Shown here piece after piece: positions 6,338 to 14,119 of a DNA stretch of 17,274 bases; within the stretch, counting starts at the first letter, position 1, and each line of letters opens with the position of its first letter. This DNA is from an uncultured Helicobacteraceae bacterium (GTDB lineage: Bacteria; Campylobacterota; Campylobacteria; Campylobacterales; Sulfurimonadaceae). The stretch covers positions 1-17,274 of the forward strand of contig CAIUZU010000110.1 in the NCBI GenBank assembly GCA_903903705.1, read 5' to 3'. The notes beneath the pieces are model-generated. The model saw only the letters and a program-made list of their open reading frames with translations, ran no database searches and was not told the DNA's origin. The translations under genes and the position numbers were made by a program.

Positions 6338-7514
6338 AAGTTCCTCCGTTGTTGAAGTAGCAGAGAGTCTCGGAGGATGATACCCTTTCAAACTTTGTCT
6401 CATTTTTAAGATGTAATTCTATGCTCTGTTTGTAATTTGATACCAGTTTCAAAAAGGCAACTCTCTCCTTCCCCTGAAGTTTTTTTGCTGCAATCTGAAC
6501 AGCTTTTAGCGGATCAACTGCAGTGTTGTCTTGATAGAGTCCGAAGTGAAGATGTGGTCCGGTTGAGAGTCCAGTACTTCCGACATACGCTATTATGTCA
6601 CCTTTTTTTACTCCCGCACCGCCTCTAATACCTTGTTTAAAAGAGTTGAGATGTGCATAGAGTGTTAGGTAATCATTACTATGCTGTACTTTTATGGTTT
6701 TTCCATATCCTCTTGATTCGCCAACAAAAACAACCCGTCCATCTCCTGCGGCTAAAACAGGTGTTCCACGGCTTGCCGCATAATCAACGCCTAAGTGAGC
6801 ACGATACTTATTTAAAATCGGATGAAATCTTTTTTTTGTAAATTCTGAAGATATTCTTGCATTTCTAACAGGAGTTGCAAGCAAGAACTCTTCTGATTCA
6901 TCTCCATTTTCGTTGTAAAATTTCTCGTCTTCATTGAGATAGATAAAGTTTTTTTTGCCACTCATCTCTATCATGGCAACTTTTAGAGTCGGCATGGAAA
7001 ATGGCTTTCCAAGACGATATTTTTGCTCATATATCATAGCAAGAGCATCTCCTTTTTTAAGATCCTTTTTAAAGTTAAGGGATGTTTTAAAGCTGTTCAC
7101 AAAAATAGTTGCAAGTTTGACTGAACCGGTCTCTTTTATAATATCCAAGTACGGTGAATTCTCTATTTTTAGGGTAAAAGCTTCTGTTTTTATTTCACTT
7201 ATGATAGGGATTGTTTCAAAAGAGTAACTCCCGTTGCGTTTGTATATGTGAATTTGCAGTTCATCATTTAGAGGCACGAATATTTGTAAAAGCTCACCTT
7301 TTTCGCCTTTTGATACTTGGTAATTAACACCTGAAAGTATCTCTTCTGTGAGCTGTTGTTCATCCTCATCTAGGTTATAGTATAGTGGTTTGAGAGGGAG
7401 TTTGTTTCTTTCTAAAAATGATAAATAAGTTTCGCCATCACTCCAGCGAAAGGTTTCGACCTGTGAGCCAAAAAGTGAGGTTATAAATAAAAAAAGTATA
7501 AAAAGTAGTTTCAT
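6306..7514 (-). CDS. M23 family peptidoglycan endopeptidase, Csd3-like
   Basis: The protein has 402 residues from the chosen ATG, close to the 403 of Helicobacter pylori Csd3/HdpA. A signal peptide covers residues 1-17 (MKLLFILFLFITSLFGS), so it acts in the periplasm. The N-terminal two-thirds is the inhibitory or scaffold part of the family. The LytM domain starts near 215 with HLGVD (zinc ligands H240, D244), continues with H288 in LYAHL and ends with GPHLHFG (H323 ligand). Such enzymes cut peptide cross-links and shape helical cells. A TTG 18 bases upstream also opens the frame, but the ATG gives a clean signal peptide. It is coupled to the Nudix gene and divergent from a PgbA-like gene, as in Helicobacter. 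Confidence 0.92.
   Translation of the reverse strand: MKLLFILFLFITSLFGSQVETFRWSDGETYLSFLERNKLPLKPLYYNLDEDEQQLTEEILSGVNYQVSKGEKGELLQIFVPLNDELQIHIYKRNGSYSFETIPIISEIKTEAFTLKIENSPYLDIIKETGSVKLATIFVNSFKTSLNFKKDLKKGDALAMIYEQKYRLGKPFSMPTLKVAMIEMSGKKNFIYLNEDEKFYNENGDESEEFLLATPVRNARISSEFTKKRFHPILNKYRAHLGVDYAASRGTPVLAAGDGRVVFVGESRGYGKTIKVQHSNDYLTLYAHLNSFKQGIRGGAGVKKGDIIAYVGSTGLSTGPHLHFGLYQDNTAVDPLKAVQIAAKKLQGKERVAFLKLVSNYKQSIELHLKNETKFERVSSSETLCYFNNGGTCEQDKLSSET
6343..6348 (-). promoter_or_regulatory. Ribosome-binding site deciding the Nudix GTG start
   Basis: CGGAGG on the minus strand, inside the end of the M23 gene, lies 5 bases before GTG at 6337. It is the best ribosome-binding site near the gene and supports the shorter protein. 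Confidence 0.7.
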
Positions 7515-7593
7515 AATAGATAACCATAACAATAAATTTTAAAAATAATTTTAAAACTCTAACAAAATTTGCCTTAGTATGAGGTTTGTTTGA

Positions 7594-7599
7594 TATAAT
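7594..7599 (+). promoter_or_regulatory. Extended -10 promoter for the pgbA-like gene
   Basis: TGATATAAT is a perfect extended -10 (TGnTATAAT) 30 bases before the ATG at 7630. A weak TTGCCT at 7569-7574 might serve as -35, with long spacing. A start near 7606 would give a leader of about 24 bases. Confidence 0.6.
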
Positions 7600-7629
7600 C
7601 GCACTATATTATTTACAGAGTGGAAAAAA

Positions 7630-8436
7630 ATGAAGCAGTTATTTTTATTGTTTGTTATAGCCTTAGAACTTTTTGGAGCTACTGTGAAATCTCCGGTTGT
7701 CGCTATAGATGAAGACGCAGAAGAAGTCACAATTAAAGTTGAAAATGTTGAGGTCGGAGTAAGCGGTTTTATCGTTCATGAGATTGATAAAGATCATACG
7801 ATTATTTTGAAAAATGCTGTTGTAAAGAGCTATGACAAAAATAGCAAGATAGCTAAAGTTGCAGTGAGCGAGTTTAGTGCACTTAGCAACAGTGCTCTGC
7901 CTAACGGTAGGTGGAAAGTTAAAATTGGAGATACCGCTGTTTTGGCTTTTGGATATTCAAGAGGTATTTTAATAGCTCCAAATGAGGATATATATTACAG
8001 AATTACAAAAAATTCTAAACTTCAGTGGGTTCATCCGGATCTTTTTGCAACCACACTTTCTTACAACTCTCATCCGACACCGCTAAGAAGTGATTTTGAT
8101 GAGATAAGCACAAAAAGTTCTATCGGTTTACTTTTTATATATCTTGATGGCAGAGTTTTTACGCTTGATGCTAAGAGTTTTAAAATTTTGACTATTACGG
8201 AAGCAAAGCTTGAACAAAAAGAGCTCAAGTTGCCGTTTTATACAAGAGTTCCTGAAATAGACTCTTCTTGGTGGAATTGGTTTGATGAGGGGAATGATGA
8301 GCTTGAGGAGTATGAGCCGCACTACTATTCGCTTTTAGTAGAGGCAAACCCACATGATAAGGCACTTTATGAAATTATAAAGAGCAGTGGTGAAAAAGTG
8401 CAAGATCTGCTTGAAGAATTTAAGATAAAGGAGTAA
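7630..8436 (+). CDS. Secreted protein resembling the N-terminal domain of PgbA
   Basis: The protein has 268 residues with a signal peptide of about 16 residues ending in LFGA. The mature part is beta-rich with a tryptophan-rich patch (SSWWNWFDEGND) and an acidic C terminus. The sequence VSGFIVHEI and the neighbourhood (M23 peptidase divergent, glcD 3 bases downstream) match the Helicobacter pylori order HP0506, HP0508 pgbA, HP0509 glcD. I therefore call it a member of the PgbA N-terminal family. It lacks the long C-terminal region of PgbA, so plasminogen binding should not be assumed in a likely free-living organism. The role is unknown; an envelope function is likely. Confidence 0.7.
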   Translation: MKQLFLLFVIALELFGATVKSPVVAIDEDAEEVTIKVENVEVGVSGFIVHEIDKDHTIILKNAVVKSYDKNSKIAKVAVSEFSALSNSALPNGRWKVKIGDTAVLAFGYSRGILIAPNEDIYYRITKNSKLQWVHPDLFATTLSYNSHPTPLRSDFDEISTKSSIGLLFIYLDGRVFTLDAKSFKILTITEAKLEQKELKLPFYTRVPEIDSSWWNWFDEGNDELEEYEPHYYSLLVEANPHDKALYEIIKSSGEKVQDLLEEFKIKE

Positions 8437-8439
8437 AAA

Positions 8440-9825
8440 ATGATTGATTCTAAACACTTAGCACACTTTAGCGAGATTGTAGGAAACGAGAATATCTATA
8501 GCGACAAAGCACACCTAATAGCTTACTCGTATGATGCTACAAGAGAACATTTTGAGCCTGATGCCGTGATATTTCCTAGAAACGAAGATGATATAAGCCG
8601 TATTTTAAAGTACTGCAACGAACATAAAATTATTATAGTTCCTCGTGGTGCCGGAAGCGGTTTTACAGGCGGAGCATTGCCTAGCAGCGGCGGAATCGTT
8701 TTGGCTATGGAGCGACACATGAATAAAATCCTAGAGATTGACATGAAGAACATGGTTGCAGTCGTTCAACCCGGTGTTATAAATATGGATTTGCAAAAAG
8801 CGGTGGAAGAGGTCGGTCTTTTTTATCCGCCGGATCCCGCTAGCCAAGAGTACTCAAGCATCGGCGGAAACGTAAGCGAAAATGCAGGCGGAATGAGAGC
8901 TGCGAAGTATGGAATTACGAAAGATTATGTAATGGCGACTCGTGCGGTTTTACCAAACGGCGATATCATAAAAGCAGGAAAGCGAACCATAAAAGATGTG
9001 GCAGGTTACAACATCAGCGGTATTTTAATAGCAAGTGAAGGAACTTTGGCGGTGCTTAGCGAAATCACTCTAAGACTTATCCCAAAACCGAAACTTACGA
9101 GGACGGCGATGGGAATTTTTAGTAGCGTACATGATGCGATGAATGCCGTTTATAAAACTATGGCAAGCGGAGTCACTCCGGTTGCTATGGAGTTTTTGGA
9201 CAACTTAACCATTAGAGCTGTGGAAGAGACTTTTCACAAAGGTCTTCCTGTGGATGCGGGTGCGCTGTTGGTAACCGATGTGGATGGAAATTTGGAAGAG
9301 GATTTGAATTTTCAACTCGCTCAAATAGAGAAGGTATTTTTTGAAAACGGATGCAGCGAGTTCAAAATAGCAAAAGATGATAAAGAAGCAAAAGATATTT
9401 GGTTTGCAAGACGTAATGCTTCTCCTGCCCTAAGCGTTTACGGAAGTAAAAAGCTTAATGAAGATGTAACCGTTCCTCGTGCAGCACTGCCTGAGCTGTT
9501 GGAGAGATTTTATGCCATTGCCGATAAATACAATATCAAAATCCCGTGTTTCGGACATACCGGAGATGGAAACGTACATACGAACGTTATGGTCGACGGC
9601 AAAGATCCAGAACAGGTAAAAATTGCTTATCAAGCGATAGAAGAGGTTTTTCAAGCAACAATTGATCTTGGCGGAACTCTAAGCGGTGAGCATGGAATAG
9701 GGCTTGCAAAAGCGCCTTACATGAGAATGGCATTTACGGACGAAGAGATGAATTTATTTAAATCAATAAAAAAAGCATTTGACCCGAACAATATCTTAAA
9801 TCCGGCGAAAATGGGGCTGAATTAG
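8440..9825 (+). CDS. glcD: FAD-linked oxidase, GlcD/D-lactate dehydrogenase type
   Basis: The protein has 461 residues, the normal length. It oxidises a 2-hydroxyacid (glycolate or D-lactate) using FAD. The PCMH FAD-binding domain includes PRGAGSGFTGGALP from about residue 68, then PPDPASQ and GGNVSENAGGMRAAKYG. The C-terminal domain has GHTGDGNVH (near 372) and SGEHGIG (near 415), whose histidines and acidic residues bind metal and substrate. AAGGAG covers the end of the upstream gene, and only 3 bases separate stop and start, so the two are coupled. Glycolate from phosphoglycolate or lactate are both plausible substrates; GlcE/GlcF partners are not present in the window. Confidence 0.92.
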   Translation: MIDSKHLAHFSEIVGNENIYSDKAHLIAYSYDATREHFEPDAVIFPRNEDDISRILKYCNEHKIIIVPRGAGSGFTGGALPSSGGIVLAMERHMNKILEIDMKNMVAVVQPGVINMDLQKAVEEVGLFYPPDPASQEYSSIGGNVSENAGGMRAAKYGITKDYVMATRAVLPNGDIIKAGKRTIKDVAGYNISGILIASEGTLAVLSEITLRLIPKPKLTRTAMGIFSSVHDAMNAVYKTMASGVTPVAMEFLDNLTIRAVEETFHKGLPVDAGALLVTDVDGNLEEDLNFQLAQIEKVFFENGCSEFKIAKDDKEAKDIWFARRNASPALSVYGSKKLNEDVTVPRAALPELLERFYAIADKYNIKIPCFGHTGDGNVHTNVMVDGKDPEQVKIAYQAIEEVFQATIDLGGTLSGEHGIGLAKAPYMRMAFTDEEMNLFKSIKKAFDPNNILNPAKMGLN

Positions 9826-9831
9826 CATAAT

Positions 9832-10665
9832 ATGTCAGAGATAAAAAGAAAAATTCTTAAACTCTACGGGCATCTGAAATTTTTTATTTTGATGCTTTTA
9901 GACGAGGATCTTACTTTTTATGCCGCAAGCCTGAGTTTTTACACAATCTTTACGCTTATACCGCTTCTTCTTATCATCTTGACACTATTTACTTCAATGC
10001 CCAGTTTTGCGGACTACTATATAATAATTCAAGAGTTTATAATTTCAAATTTCATGCCCATAAATTCGCAAGTGCTGATGGGGTACATAAACGCCTTTTT
10101 ACAAAACTCTCTTGAGATGAGTATGGTAAGTTTTGTAGCCGTAATCGTCTCTTCACTACTCTTTTTTCAAAATTTTGAATATATTGCAAATAAGATCTTC
10201 CGTGTAAAAAAGAGGGGATTTTGGGAGAGCGTAACCATCTTTTGGACGCTTCTCACACTTGCACCGATTGGGCTTGGCGTCTCTTTTTACATAACCGGAA
10301 ACATCGCTTCGTTGATGGCAAGCAACGAATATACGGCTGGGATAGATATTCTTCCTTATGTGCCGTACCTTATCATCTGGGCTCTCTTTTTTCTTATATT
10401 TCAAATCTCTGCAAACACAAAGATAGATGCAAAGGCTTCTCTTATAAGCTCTTTTGTAACCTCTACAGTCTTTAGTATCGCAAAAAACGGCTTTATCTAC
10501 TATGTCTTTTACAATAAATCGTATGAGACTATGTACGGCTCATTTTCAATTATCATGTTTCTATTTTTATGGATCTATGCTTCATGGATTATTTTTGTCT
10601 ATGGTCTTAAACTATGCTACCTGATACATAGCATATATAAAAATAGAGCTGCAAAAGAGAGTTAA
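9832..10665 (+). CDS. YihY/BrkB family inner membrane protein
   Basis: The protein has 277 residues and about six transmembrane segments. The family signature is visible in DEDLTFYAASLSFYTIFTLIPLLLIIL at the N-terminal end (residues about 23-50) and LFLWIYASWIIFVYGLKLCYLI near the C terminus. The family was once wrongly called ribonuclease BN; its transport or envelope role is still unclear. It starts 6 bases after glcD ends with only weak ribosome-binding sequence, so translation may depend on glcD. The last 54 bases overlap the convergent comEC, and the C-terminal AAKES is encoded by a 16-base segment that recurs 46 bases further on. Confidence 0.88.
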   Translation: MSEIKRKILKLYGHLKFFILMLLDEDLTFYAASLSFYTIFTLIPLLLIILTLFTSMPSFADYYIIIQEFIISNFMPINSQVLMGYINAFLQNSLEMSMVSFVAVIVSSLLFFQNFEYIANKIFRVKKRGFWESVTIFWTLLTLAPIGLGVSFYITGNIASLMASNEYTAGIDILPYVPYLIIWALFFLIFQISANTKIDAKASLISSFVTSTVFSIAKNGFIYYVFYNKSYETMYGSFSIIMFLFLWIYASWIIFVYGLKLCYLIHSIYKNRAAKES

Positions 10666-11874
10666 CGCCCACATGGCAGCTCTGCTCCATATAGCTGCAA
10701 AAGAGAGTGTTACATGAATTACAAAGAGGTAGAAGTTTAGATTCACTTTAGCGCCATTCTCCCCTAACATCATAAGCCATGCTAAAAAAGTATCAAAGAA
10801 ATCGCCAAAACCTGTGATATGTAAAAGTATGCTCAGCGGATAAAAGGGCGTAAAAAGTATGGAAAGAAGAATCGAAAATGGATGATAGATACTGAAATTT
10901 TGAAAAATATAGAGTGCGACAGGCAGCATGTAGAGGTAAACAAGTACGGAGATACCGAGCATTTGTAAAAAAAGATTTAAGTTCTTAAAGTGAATCAGAA
11001 ATAAAAATATATAGAAAACTCCGCCCGCAGAGAGCCAAAAACCAAGAGAGAAGCAAAGCCGTGGAAAAAATGCAAGCAGAAGCAGAATCGTTATAAGAAG
11101 CGTCTGCATCGAGAAGATTTCCAAACCTCGGTCGTAAAGTATAAATCCCACGACAAACATTCCAAAAGAGCGAATGAGAGACGGAGGCGAATCTAAAAAT
11201 AGCATATAAGAAAAAAGAACAGCCGCAACGAGTATAAATATATCTACTTTTGAGTTTCTATATGGAAAAAATCTATCTTGCGTAAAGGCATATATGGGCT
11301 TGAGCAAAAAATAGAGCAGAGCACTCAAGATGCCAAGATGAAATCCGCTGATGGCGACGATGTGTGATACTCCGAGATTTGAAAAAGCATTTTGCGTATT
11401 TTGGTCTACATTTTCTGCTGTGTAGAGTGCTTGATAAATATTTGCAATATTTTTGTTTTCATGTGAAGAGGAGATAAAAGCGTTGAGATTTTGTTTTGTG
11501 CCGTTGATGTCTTCAATGCTGAGAATTTTATTATAAGCGTAAAAAGAGGAGAGATAACCGTAGAAGTTCAGCTCTTTTGGCCAGATCTCAAGTTTTAGTT
11601 TTTTATCCCTTACATCCTCAAGCGTTTTTTTTGCGGTTGTATAAAAGATTATGCCATCTTCGCTCTTTAATTTTAAGACTTGATAGGTTCTCTTTTTTTT
11701 GGTTTTCGTATATTGTCTTAAAACTGTTGTTTCAACTAAAACCGAGTCAAAGCGTGTAAACTCTTGATAGTTTTTGTACTCTATAAAAATTGATAGAAGA
11801 AAGACACAGAGTGAAATTAAGCTAAAGAGGAAAAAGTCTCGTTTTTTAGTAAATAGCGAGACTCTTTCTATCAT
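10612..11874 (-). CDS. comEC: ComEC/Rec2 DNA uptake channel protein
   Basis: The protein has 420 residues. ComEC forms the inner-membrane pore through which single-stranded DNA enters during natural transformation. An N-terminal membrane span (about 13-31) is followed by a soluble domain to about 165 (ComEC N-terminal, OB-like), then the competence domain with VSHIVAISGFHLGIL (about 169-183) and SPPSLIRSFGMF (about 229-240) and several helices. The C-terminal metallo-beta-lactamase domain of longer ComEC proteins is absent, which is usual in Campylobacterota and is not truncation. It lies 5 bases after dnaB, as in Helicobacter, and probably shares its transcript. The 3' end overlaps yihY by 54 bases. 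The pseudopilins in the window could belong to the same uptake system. Confidence 0.92.
   Translation of the reverse strand: MIERVSLFTKKRDFFLFSLISLCVFLLSIFIEYKNYQEFTRFDSVLVETTVLRQYTKTKKKRTYQVLKLKSEDGIIFYTTAKKTLEDVRDKKLKLEIWPKELNFYGYLSSFYAYNKILSIEDINGTKQNLNAFISSSHENKNIANIYQALYTAENVDQNTQNAFSNLGVSHIVAISGFHLGILSALLYFLLKPIYAFTQDRFFPYRNSKVDIFILVAAVLFSYMLFLDSPPSLIRSFGMFVVGFILYDRGLEIFSMQTLLITILLLLAFFPRLCFSLGFWLSAGGVFYIFLFLIHFKNLNLFLQMLGISVLVYLYMLPVALYIFQNFSIYHPFSILLSILFTPFYPLSILLHITGFGDFFDTFLAWLMMLGENGAKVNLNFYLFVIHVTLSFAAIWSRAAMWALTLFCSSIFIYAMYQVA
10647..10708. repeat. 16-bp direct repeat at the yihY/comEC junction
   Basis: AGCTGCAAAAGAGAGT occurs at 10647-10662 and 10693-10708. The offset is 46 bases, which is not a multiple of three, so the copies are read in different frames within comEC. 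The first copy also encodes the end of the YihY protein. It may be the trace of a small duplication that created the gene overlap. Confidence 0.5.
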
Positions 11875-11879
11875 CTATT

Positions 11880-13331
11880 TTAAAGCGGCGGCATCGATAT
11901 AGTATCATTTGAGATGCTGATATTTGCCGAGCGGGTATCAACATTCTCATAAACCGTCTCAATCGCTTTTGCATAAGGAGTCGCATCGACAAAACGAGTC
12001 AATTTTTTCTGAAAAACAAGTTTCACATGACCTGTCGGTCCGTTTCTCTGCTTCCCGATAATTATCTCCGCATCTTCCTCTTCTTTTTCTATATAGGTAG
12101 ATTTAAACTCTTTACCCTCCGTTTTTGCCGCTTTTTCTCGCTCTTTTTCCTCTTTGTAGAGGTAAACGTCATCACGGTAGACAAAGAGAATAATGTCCGC
12201 ATCCTGCTCAATAGAACCAGACTCACGAATGTCGCTTAGCATTGGTCGCTTATCGTTTCTTGATTCGAGTCCGCGGTTAAGCTGAGAGAGAGCAACGATA
12301 GGCATATTTAGTTCACGTGCGAGCATCTTGAGTCCGCGTGAGATTTCCGAGACTTGCAAGTGTCTGTCCTGAGTGCCGATACCGCTCATGATCTGGAGGT
12401 AGTCGATTACCGCTATCTCTATTTCAGGATGCTGGTTTTTGAGCTTTCGCAGTTTTGAGCGAAGCTGGTTTATGTTTATGCTTCCATGATCATCAACATA
12501 AAGTTTGGCACTGTTCATTCTGTCAATAGCACCGTTTAGCGAGTTCCACTGATCATCATTCATATCTCCGACACGGAGTTTTTGAAGAGGGATAGAAGTT
12601 TGAATAGATAAAAGACGAAGCATAAGCTGCTCAGCCGGCATCTCAAGAGAGAAAAATGCCACACCTTTGCCTTTTGTGATAAGGTTGTTAACCGTGTTAA
12701 GTATAAAAGAAGTTTTCCCCATCGCAGGACGTGCCGCAACGATTACAAGATCTCCTTTGCCAAAACCCGTTGTCATTTTGTTGAGTTCATGAAATCCTGT
12801 ATCAACACCGACCAAAACACTGTTACCGCGAGATTTCATCTCTTTGATGTACTCCATGGTGTCGTATGTCATTTTAGGAGAGTCTTTAAAGTCGCTTGTT
12901 TGGTTGTTTTGAGTTATTTCATAGAGTTTTTTCTCAACTATGTCGATAACTTCGGCACTTGAAAGCTCCTCTTCAACCGTGACTCTTTTTATCTCGGTTG
13001 TGAGTGTCAGAAGATTTCTTTTAAGCGATTTGTCTTTTATCTCATCAACATACGCTTTTGTGTTTGAGATAGGGTTTGCAGAGAGGATCTCAAGCATAAC
13101 GCTCTCATCAAATTTTTTCATTTTGATGAGCTCTTTTTTTATAAACTCTTCATCAATCGGCTGATCTTTTTGTAAAAGTAGAGTCATAGCGTTGAAAATA
13201 TCTTGATGAGCCGGAAGATAAAAATCATCTTTTTTTAGCTGTGTACCAAGTTCATCAAACTGGCTAGGTTCAAATACGATTGAACTTAAGATGCTTCTCT
13301 CAAAGGCTAGATTGTATAAATTTTCCTGCAT
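11880..13331 (-). CDS. dnaB: Replicative DNA helicase DnaB
   Basis: The protein has 483 residues, near the Helicobacter pylori length. DnaB is the hexameric helicase that unwinds DNA at the fork. The N-terminal collar domain covers about 1-105 and a linker runs to about 170. The RecA-like domain has Walker A RPAMGKTS (201-208), SLEM with catalytic E230, Walker B VIDYLQIM (D310), LSQLNRGLE, and arginine finger R429 in KQRNGPTG. Residues about 391-420 form a lysine/glutamate-rich insertion between the YRDDVY strand and IIIGKQRN; an insertion near this place is described for H. pylori DnaB. The start overlaps the stop of the HEPN-like gene by one base (TAATG). Confidence 0.96.
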   Translation of the reverse strand: MQENLYNLAFERSILSSIVFEPSQFDELGTQLKKDDFYLPAHQDIFNAMTLLLQKDQPIDEEFIKKELIKMKKFDESVMLEILSANPISNTKAYVDEIKDKSLKRNLLTLTTEIKRVTVEEELSSAEVIDIVEKKLYEITQNNQTSDFKDSPKMTYDTMEYIKEMKSRGNSVLVGVDTGFHELNKMTTGFGKGDLVIVAARPAMGKTSFILNTVNNLITKGKGVAFFSLEMPAEQLMLRLLSIQTSIPLQKLRVGDMNDDQWNSLNGAIDRMNSAKLYVDDHGSININQLRSKLRKLKNQHPEIEIAVIDYLQIMSGIGTQDRHLQVSEISRGLKMLARELNMPIVALSQLNRGLESRNDKRPMLSDIRESGSIEQDADIILFVYRDDVYLYKEEKEREKAAKTEGKEFKSTYIEKEEEDAEIIIGKQRNGPTGHVKLVFQKKLTRFVDATPYAKAIETVYENVDTRSANISISNDTISMPPL

Positions 13332-13549
13332 TAAATTATCTCACTTGATATTTGTTTTTTTACAAAAAGTTGAAGTTCTTCTAAAATTTTTATATATTTG
13401 TTTGTATCATCTAAATCATCATGAATAATAGCATATCTACCTTCAACTGCGTAGGATGTTAAATCTATTAAAAGTTCTGTGCCATCTATCATCTCAATAT
13501 TATTATTAATTGCTATTTTTATAATCTCTTTTATATCATCTTTTTTCAT
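13331..13549 (-). CDS. Shortened HEPN-domain protein, partner of an MNT nucleotidyltransferase
   Basis: The protein has 72 residues from the preferred ATG at 13549; the frame is open to 13579. The segment LTSYAVEGRY followed by a helix ending LEELQLFVKKQI matches the C-terminal half of HEPN proteins (LxxYAVExRY pattern). The first half, with the conserved hydrophobic helices, is missing; full HEPN proteins are about 120-140 residues. RYAIIH has R and H in the RX4H spacing of HEPN ribonucleases, but the alignment suggests this may be chance, and the Tyr of HepT's RX4HXY is D here. It overlaps the MNT gene by 14 bases and dnaB by one. It is probably internally deleted and inactive as a toxin, or a reduced form. 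Confidence 0.65.
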   Translation of the reverse strand: MKKDDIKEIIKIAINNNIEMIDGTELLIDLTSYAVEGRYAIIHDDLDDTNKYIKILEELQLFVKKQISSEII

Positions 13550-13862
13550 AAAGAACTTCACCATAGTTTGCAGCATCATACCATGCAGTATTTATCCATT
13601 CACTGCCACTGTGAGCTTCAAAGAATTCTTCTGTTTCTACCATAATATCTTTTGGCATATCTATATCATCAAGTAAATCACTTATTTTTCTTTTTTCAGC
13701 CCACTTATTTTCAAATGATTTTTCAATAACAAAAATATCTAAATCACTATCCTCATTCGGCTCACCGTAAGCATAACTGCCAAAAAGAATGATTTTTTGA
13801 GCGTCTAAAGGTTTTAGATTTTGTACAATTTTATTTTTTATCTTTTGCGATAGCTTTTTCAA
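13536..13862 (-). CDS. Minimal nucleotidyltransferase (MNT) antitoxin-type protein
   Basis: The protein has 108 residues, normal for the family. It is a DNA polymerase beta-like minimal nucleotidyltransferase. The catalytic pattern GS-x10-DxD is complete: G28, S29, D40, D42 in FGSYAYGEPNEDSDLDIFV, with a probable third acid at D72. In MntA-HepT systems such proteins transfer AMP to the HEPN toxin. The start is TTG at 13862, chosen because AAGGAG lies 5 bases before it. It overlaps a frameshifted upstream ORF by 32 bases and the HEPN-like gene by 14. The set lies between ispG and dnaB on the same strand and looks like an accessory insertion. Confidence 0.85.
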   Translation of the reverse strand: MKKLSQKIKNKIVQNLKPLDAQKIILFGSYAYGEPNEDSDLDIFVIEKSFENKWAEKRKISDLLDDIDMPKDIMVETEEFFEAHSGSEWINTAWYDAANYGEVLYEKR

Positions 13863-14119
13863 AATTACTCCTTTTTTGAGTATCTATATATCCAATATCT
13901 TGTAATCTATAATTATACTGATTTTTACTAATTGCGTAAACACAAGTAATGTTTTCATCTTCTTTTTTAAAATATAACTTCATCTCATTTGAAATTGGCA
14001 AGTATGTTGTTTGATTAGAATCAAGATGTATATTTTTTAGTTTTTATATCATCGGGTTCAGTACATCTAGATAGTCTATTTTTTGAAAAACTACTATTTA
14101 GAAATTTATTCTTTTGCAT
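13831..14119 (-). pseudogene. Small unknown gene broken by a frameshift in an A run
   Basis: The first frame starts with ATG at 14119, inside the end of ispG, and reads 32 codons to TGA at 14021 ([11 protein letters not shown] to KTKKYTS). A second frame begins after an in-frame stop just upstream of the A run and continues to TAA at 13831, with protein-like sequence (LPISNEMKLYFKKEDENI, YAISKNQYNYRLQDIGYI). Removing one A from the six-A run at 14033-14038 (T run on the plus strand) joins them into about 95 residues. I do not recognise the product. It overlaps ispG by 14 bases and the MNT gene by 32. It may be a pseudogene, a sequencing error in a homopolymer, or a programmed frameshift. Confidence 0.5.
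13868..13873 (-). promoter_or_regulatory. Ribosome-binding site for the MNT TTG start
   Basis: AAGGAG on the minus strand lies 5 bases before TTG at 13862, inside the upstream broken ORF. It supports a non-ATG start and suggests the MNT gene is still translated even though the ORF before it is broken. Confidence 0.7.

Noticed and set aside
6955..7227. 90-codon plus-strand frame
   Set aside because: It is antisense to the M23 gene, with no ribosome-binding site or family features.
7515..7532. TTG start for the M23 peptidase
   Set aside because: The ATG at 7514 gives a compact signal peptide; the extra six residues would precede it for no reason.
10612..11874. ComEC as a truncated gene because the metallo-beta-lactamase domain is missing
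   Set aside because: Short ComEC proteins without that domain are usual in Campylobacterota, and the competence domain is complete.
13386..13470. RYAIIH as a definite HEPN ribonuclease active site
   Set aside because: The spacing fits RX4H, but by alignment the RY corresponds to the structural LxxYAVExRY segment, and the following Tyr of HepT is absent. It was left as possible only.
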